A stretch of DNA of 64,000 nucleotides from Desmodesmus armatus (taxonomy: Eukaryota > Chlorophyta > Chlorophyceae > Sphaeropleales > Scenedesmaceae). The notes below the pieces were generated by a model, which saw nothing but the letters and a program-made list of their open reading frames with translations, was not told the DNA's origin and searched no databases. The stretch covers positions 744,001-808,000 of the forward strand of contig VIIQ02000010.1 of assembly GCA_007449985.2 (NCBI GenBank), given 5' to 3'. The translations under genes and the position numbers were made by a program. Positions 59,089 to 64,000 of this stretch are shown here, in pieces. Within the stretch, counting starts at the first letter, position 1. Each line of letters starts with the position of its first letter.

Positions 59089-61214
59089 ATGCAAGCACCA
59101 GGACTGGCAGTCAGGGCCAGCCTGGGCTGGCTGGCTGCCTCCCTTTCTCGTCTGTGCGTTGTCACAGCAGCCCAGCAACAACAGGCCTCACCCCTGCTGC
59201 CAACGGTTGAGTTGCCACCTCCTTTCCATGTCCGTCAAGTGCCTTCACAAACGGAAACAGGCTGCGCTGCGGGCGCGCACACCACATACACAATTCTTAG
59301 GTGTGTGACGCAACAAGTAGCAACACCAACAAGTACAGCGTTCCTGCAACATGATTGTGGCCACTGCTGACGACGCTGTGTGCATGCGTGCTGACGGCTA
59401 AACTGCGCAGTTTCCTGCATGTGCTGCAAACTGCGCTGTGTGCTGTGCTGCTGTCATCCTGCAGGCAGGCAGCGGCGCTGGGATGTTGTCCAGGCGCACG
59501 ACAGTGTGGCGGTGGCCCTGTACCATGTGCAGCAGCGGGCATTCATTGTGGTGCGGCAGTTCAGGCCTGCCGTGTATGCGGCAAAATGGAGGCAGGCTAC
59601 ACGTCAAGGCCTACCTCAGCCCCCACCTGCAGCAGGTGCGCATTGCATGCAGTCACTCATTGTTGCCGCTACCGCGCAGTTGCTGGTCGGGGTTGAGGCT
59701 AGAATAGAACACGCTTGACCTTGCTCCCGTCTTACCCCGCGGCTAGAAGCTCTCACCATCAAAGGGCAGCTCAGAGTCAGCTCGGCGGCAGTGTGCCTCA
59801 AAGGATGCATGCAGGGCGGTCCCTATTCATGTGTCCTGCAGGGCTGCAGGCCAAGGGGGTTGGCGACTGCGTGTGATACCTTGCTGGGCCACTTGCTGAT
59901 AACACCAGGGTAGCATATGCATGCGCACCACCTGGCATGTGATGAGGTGGCTGGGAGAGGCCGCATGGACACGTGCTGCTTTGCAAAGGTGCTGGTGCAG
60001 ATGTGCAGCGAACCCTGCACTTGTCAACGGGCGCTGCGCAATGCATGCATGCTGGGTGGGTGTGCTGTGTGCAGGGCTGTGCTACGAGTTGTGTGCCGGC
60101 ATCATGGACAAGCCTGGAAAGTCAGCAGCAGAGGTGCGCAGCTCTGGCAGCCAATCGAGTGGCCTAGTGGCACACTAGTTCAGTGTTTCAAGCAGCACCA
60201 TCTACAATCATCTGTGATTTGCCAACAAATTCGTCAACGCCCCGGAATGGAGTGGATGTATGCCGAAGGACAATACAGTTCATGCAGTGCGACGGGTTGC
60301 AACTGTTGCCCCCTTGTTTTGCCAGCTCGGAGCTGACAGTGCACACATGCTGCCGCCCCCTCCTTCTGGCATGGTACCCAGCCTCGCTCACGTGTGCTGT
60401 GCTGTGCCTGTGGCTGTGCCTGTGTGTGTCATGTCAGGTGTGCTGTGATGAGGTTCTGGAAGAGGTTGGCTATGGGCTGCAGCCACACCAGCTGGTACCG
60501 GTCAGCAGTGTTGTATCATCAGCTGGCATCACAGGATCACAACAAGCCATGTTCTTTGCACAGGTGAGACACCATCCCCTGGGTGCCACCATCCAGTGGA
60601 AGCCGGCATGTAACTGCACAGACTGAGTTTGGATAGCCTGCAGACAAAGCTGTGGTTCAAGGAATGCTTACAGCGAATCTCCAGCAACATGCCACCAGCA
60701 ACATGCCACCTGGCGCGCTTTGATAGGCCCGGGAATGCAGTCAAACACTGGAGAATGTGCAAGTATCCCGTGACCTGGTGACCACAGCCTTTGGAACCAC
60801 AGCTTCTAACAAGCACAGCGGCTGCTGCCATGACTCATTGCGGCCACCCAGGCTCCTTGCAAGCAACAGCGGCCACTGTGGCGGTTGCCCTTTTCTGTAC
60901 GCCACTTGTTCGACGCCAGAAGTTGAAGATCTGCTCAGCACAGGCTGCGCTGCTGACAAATGGTGCATTGATCCTGCGTCGCTGCGCTGTGCCTGCAGGT
61001 TGATGAGTCAATGCGTGTGTGCCCTACTGGCGGCACCATGGCTGGTGAGGAGCGCGTTGAGGCCCTGGCCCTGCCGCTGCCTTGTGTGTCTGCCTTCATG
61101 GCTGACGACAGCCTGGCTAAGACACCTGGCTGCTGCTACGGCCTGATGTGGGCACAACAGTGGACGCAGGCACAGCAGCAGCAGCAGCAGCAGCAGGTGG
61201 CGCCTGCGCCATAG
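59089..61214 (+). CDS. Nudix hydrolase, NUDT14/UDP-sugar pyrophosphatase type
   Basis: A predicted hydrolase of nucleoside diphosphate sugars. Five exons join in phase: 59089-59300, 59469-59635, 60075-60133, 60438-60563, 60999-61214 (259 residues). The second exon has WDVVQAHDSVAVALYHVQQR and FIVVRQFRPAVYAAKW, the typical NUDT14 strand pair. The Nudix box is built across an intron: LCYELCAGIMDKPGKSAAE then VCCDEVLEEVGYGL (Asp where the general box has Arg; the paired catalytic Glu are kept). GITGSQQAMFFAQ and MAGEERVEALALPLP follow. A short polyQ ends the protein. The first exon (MQAPGLAVRASLGWLAASL) looks like an organelle presequence but is the least certain part. Confidence 0.87.
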
Positions 61215-62488
61215 AGCCAGCACGTGTACACGCAGGCATGAGGTGTAGCGTGTTTGTAGAAAAGGTGTAGGCTGAGGTTGCTGGTTTGGGCGGCGTCAGC
61301 AGGTGTTGCATTGCGTGCACCGCTGCTAGCTGCAGTGTATGGGGCAGCGATGGCCTTGGCGTGCCTACAGAGTTTATCAAGGGAGAGGCGCTGTGTTGTG
61401 TGCATGCCGTCAGCTCACATGTTTCTTCCCAATGTCAGCCTGTGGGCTGCCTGTAGAGTGTGTGCTGTGTGTTTGTGCGCACCGTGTCGGTTGTGAGGAG
61501 GTTGGCTATGGCCTGCAGCCCCATCCGCTAACTCATGACAGCAGTGTCATCATGACACGGTGAAATCACAATATTACGCCAAGCCATAGCATATGTGGCA
61601 CAGACTTAGTGTGCACTGTGTGAGAGAGGGGGGCAAGAGAGAGAGAGAGACTGCACCACGTGGTGCTGCCTTTGGCAGGTGCACCAGCATGGCTGCACTG
61701 CATGATGGGGGTCAGCCCTGCTCACTACTGCACACGTTTTGCATGCGCTCGGCGATGACAGCTAAATGCGCACGACTGCATGCTGTGTGTGCAGGCAGCT
61801 GGCAGGCCAAGCCTTGACTGAATGTGTGCCAGCATTGTATGGCCAACATCGCAGCTGGCGCGCTTCAACAGGCAGGGGAAGAGGTGTTGAATATGCAAAC
61901 AGTCCAAGGGCCAGCTGGCAACAGTTGATGCATGAAGTACAGTTGACCCTTGTTTGAACAGCCCATCACTGCCTGCGTAAGCTGGAACAGTCACACCAGT
62001 AACACTGAAGCCCTCATTTGAGCTGATGTCAGCCAGTCAAAGTTAGCCTCAAAGTGAGCTGCTCACTGACATCACAAGCTCCACCACGAGTCAGCCCGCA
62101 ACAGCAGACAGGTCAACCCTTGCACACCCTGCATTGAAGCTTCAGCCTCTGCGATCTTACTACAACCCTGCATTGAACGTGTGCCTGCACGCTGCAGCCA
62201 CCAACTAACACCAGTACCGCTGCTTACACAGGCCTGCCACACTGTGCGGCACAGATGTGCACAGCATTTTGCCAACCTACGGCAACATACACAGCCAGCT
62301 ACCCTGTCACACCAGTGCAGGAACCTGCTGCTGCTCACCCGGCTTGCTCGTATGCTTCTTCAACACTGTCGCGGCCATTGTCACGCCGTCAACATGTACA
62401 TTCACTACATGGCTGATTTCCCACACACACCCGGACTCAGTGGGTGTTGCATGGTCAGGTTGACAGAAAAGGAAAGTGAGGAACGAAG
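61215..62488. other. Convergent region with exon remnant
   Basis: Besides the Nudix exon remnant (61486-61603) it holds a GA run (about 61635-61649) and no recognised gene. The 3' UTRs of the flanking genes fall here; TTACA at about 62224 could be the minus-strand poly(A) signal of the AFG1-like gene. Confidence 0.6.
61486..61603 (+). pseudogene. Decayed duplicate of Nudix-box exon
   Basis: The stretch resembles exon 4 of the upstream Nudix gene (60438-60563). GAGGAGGTTGGCTATGGC and CTGCAGCC, GACAGCAGTGTCATCATGAC and the end (ATCACAA...GCCAAGCCAT...GCACAG) line up with small deletions. The CTGGAAGAG part of the Nudix box is shortened and an in-frame stop follows, so it cannot be used as an alternative exon in full. 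Confidence 0.7.
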
Positions 62489-62577
62489 TTAGAGACGTTG
62501 CAGTGCACACAGCTCCACCAGTCGGCTGCTGGCCCTATGGTACATCAACACCTCCTCAGCAAGCAGCGCTGAGGGGG

Positions 62578-62608
<31 letters not shown>

Positions 62609-64000
62609 GGGCTGCGTGCCAGCTGCAGGAGGACCCTGACCTGTCGCACTGCCATTACTGCTAGTAGCACGGCTGCCTGCTGCTGCTGCTGCTGTTGTAC
62701 CGGGCCGAGGATGACTGCCGCCGACTGTTGCATCTTCACCCGCCACGGCGCTGCCAAGTACCTGTGGCTGTGTCACACCCTGCCTCGCCTTGGCCTCCTG
62801 CAAACCGCGACAGCAGCAGCACTCAATCAGGGTGGGGTGCTCAAGCACGTGTGTAATCTGTCCCAATGTGAAAGGTAACCATGGCATAAACTCCTGGTTG
62901 ACACCTAATTGCTACCCCCCCCCCCCACCCACCCAGGTAGGCTACCCCCCCCCCCCCCCACACACACACCCTCACCTGAATGAGTGCCTTGACATCCAGC
63001 TTAGTGCCTGAGCGGCCCAGGTTGGGGTTCACACCCTGGCAGGCTGCGAGCAGCAGTTGAAGTGGGGCACGCAAGGAGCGAAGCGCAGCCGAGGAGGGAG
63101 GGGGAGGGGAATCGCGTTAGGGGCAGAAGGGGGCGGCATTGGCGCCAGTGGTGTGGATGTCTGCAAGGGGTGTGCTTGCTCTCACTGTACGTACATGGGT
63201 GCCGGCTCCGAACAAACACACCCGCACAGGCATGCGTACAGCTGGCAGTGCAGTAGTTTACTGCAGCACCATCGACTGGCAGCTGGGCAAACTCAGCTCA
63301 GGCCTCTAGAAAGTAGCAAGACTTATCAAAGCACCGGCTACCTCTGTGCCAGAAGCCATGGTGAAGCAGGGGGTGCAAGCGTTGTCCGGACCTGTACGCC
63401 TCCCCATCCAAAACGCACCAACACACCCCTGCCTTCGCCCCCCCCCCCCCTCCCCCCCCCCCCCAACACCCCCCCTGGCGCACCTGCTGCCCCCAGCAGT
63501 GGTGTGAAGAGCTCCTGTGGCTCCACCTCAGCACTGACAGACAGCCACACACAACCAGGGTGGAGGGTGGCGGCCTCATACAGCAGGTCAACCAGAGTCA
63601 CCCAGCGACGAGCCTGGGGGGGGGGCATGGCGGGTAGCAAATGGGGCAGCGAAGCAGGTCATGGAACAAGTTGGCTGTACAAAAAAACACAACGCATGAA
63701 ATTGGGTTCACATCAGCCACCCAGCCTGGGTCGCGGCAACCCGCTGGCCCTCTGCCCCCATTCACCCCCATAACACTCACAACACAATGGCACACGATCA
63801 CACACAAATTCTCTGTCATCACACACAGCCTCCCCCACTCCCAAACACCGTGTGCACCCCCCCCCCCCCCCCCGCCTGCCCCCCCCCTCAACCTACCTGG
63901 TCCCTGTGTGCTGGTGTGAGTTGTGGCACCCCCTCCACGAACAGCCCCCCACAGCCCTGCACCAGGGCCAGGTAGTCGTGACCCCCCCCCCCTTCCCCAG
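62489..64000 (-). CDS. AFG1: AFG1-like ATPase, C-terminal part (5' end beyond window)
   Basis: The 3' exons of a mitochondrial AAA-type ATPase (AFG1/LACE1/ZapE family) that aids turnover of respiratory subunits. Exons on the minus strand are 64000(or beyond)-63897, 63613-63484, 63043-62976 and 62797-62489; all junction phases agree. Landmarks: HDYLALVQGCGGLFVEGVPQL, then ARRWVTLVDLLYEAA (the conserved QARRFITLVDxxY block, with Arg-Arg), WLSVSAEVEPQELF, and the C-terminal AEEVLMYHRASSRLVEL. A long Ala/Ser/Gln-rich insert (about 62570-62700) separates the last two blocks. The P-loop lies outside the window. A G11 run (C on the plus strand, 63980-63992) abuts the first visible exon and may hide a splice site or miscall. 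Confidence 0.82.
62917..63880. repeat. Multiple C/G homopolymer tracts in AFG1-like introns
   Basis: C runs of about 9-18 lie near 62917, 62945, 63440, 63455 and 63859-63875, and a G run at 63616-63625. Several are in introns of the minus-strand gene; the one at 63616 forms the pyrimidine tract of an acceptor. Confidence 0.75.

Noticed and set aside
63057..63773. 238-residue plus-strand frame, Pro-rich
   Set aside because: Runs across exons and C tracts of the minus-strand AFG1-like gene; antisense shadow.

Overview
The window is nuclear DNA of a flagellated green alga, most likely a member of Chlamydomonadales (volvocine type). Supporting signs are many short GT-AG introns with GTGAGC-like donors and TGCAG acceptors, TGTAA poly(A) signals after stop codons, CTG/CAG-rich reading frames giving polyQ, polyA and polyS tracts, an axonemal dynein gene, and a Kangaroo/DIRS-type retroelement. 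The species cannot be fixed from sequence alone. No rRNA, tRNA, CRISPR array or bacterial operon was seen.

Layout. 1-2881: the 3' part of a DIRS/Kangaroo-like retroelement (RT, RNase H, methyltransferase-like), cut by the window edge. 2882-11960: gene-poor DNA holding two minus-strand, Q-rich paralogous proteins of unknown function (4822-6641, with an apparent 1-nt frameshift, and 10140-11960), plus clusters of palindromes and short repeats. 13072-17660 (-): a ten-exon MiaB/CDK5RAP1-type tRNA methylthiotransferase. 18102-19262 (-): a plastid-type protein with two stress-response A/B barrel (Dabb) domains. 19740-50541 (+): one very large gene with dozens of exons for an axonemal dynein heavy chain that matches the I1/f inner-arm 1-beta chain (DNAH2/DHC10 type). 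A second, near-identical and internally complete copy of the retroelement lies antisense inside one of its introns (29727-34066). 51095-53441 (+): a D-2-hydroxyacid dehydrogenase. 54371-56028 (-): a METTL22-like protein methyltransferase. 59089-61214 (+): a NUDT14-like Nudix hydrolase, followed by a decayed duplicate of its Nudix-box exon. 62489-64000 (-): the 3' exons of an AFG1-like mitochondrial ATPase, running off the right edge.

Gene models for the dehydrogenase, methyltransferase, Nudix hydrolase, methylthiotransferase, AFG1 (partial) and the first 38 dynein exons were checked by hand for splice sites and codon phase, and all close in frame. The genes are unrelated housekeeping and flagellar functions, as expected of a eukaryotic chromosome. 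The most interesting feature is the retroelement pair: split direct repeats (A1-ORF-B1-A2-B2) but no tyrosine-recombinase reading frame, a UUCG-tetraloop hairpin next to its 5' repeat, and a clean insertion into what was a 186-bp dynein intron.
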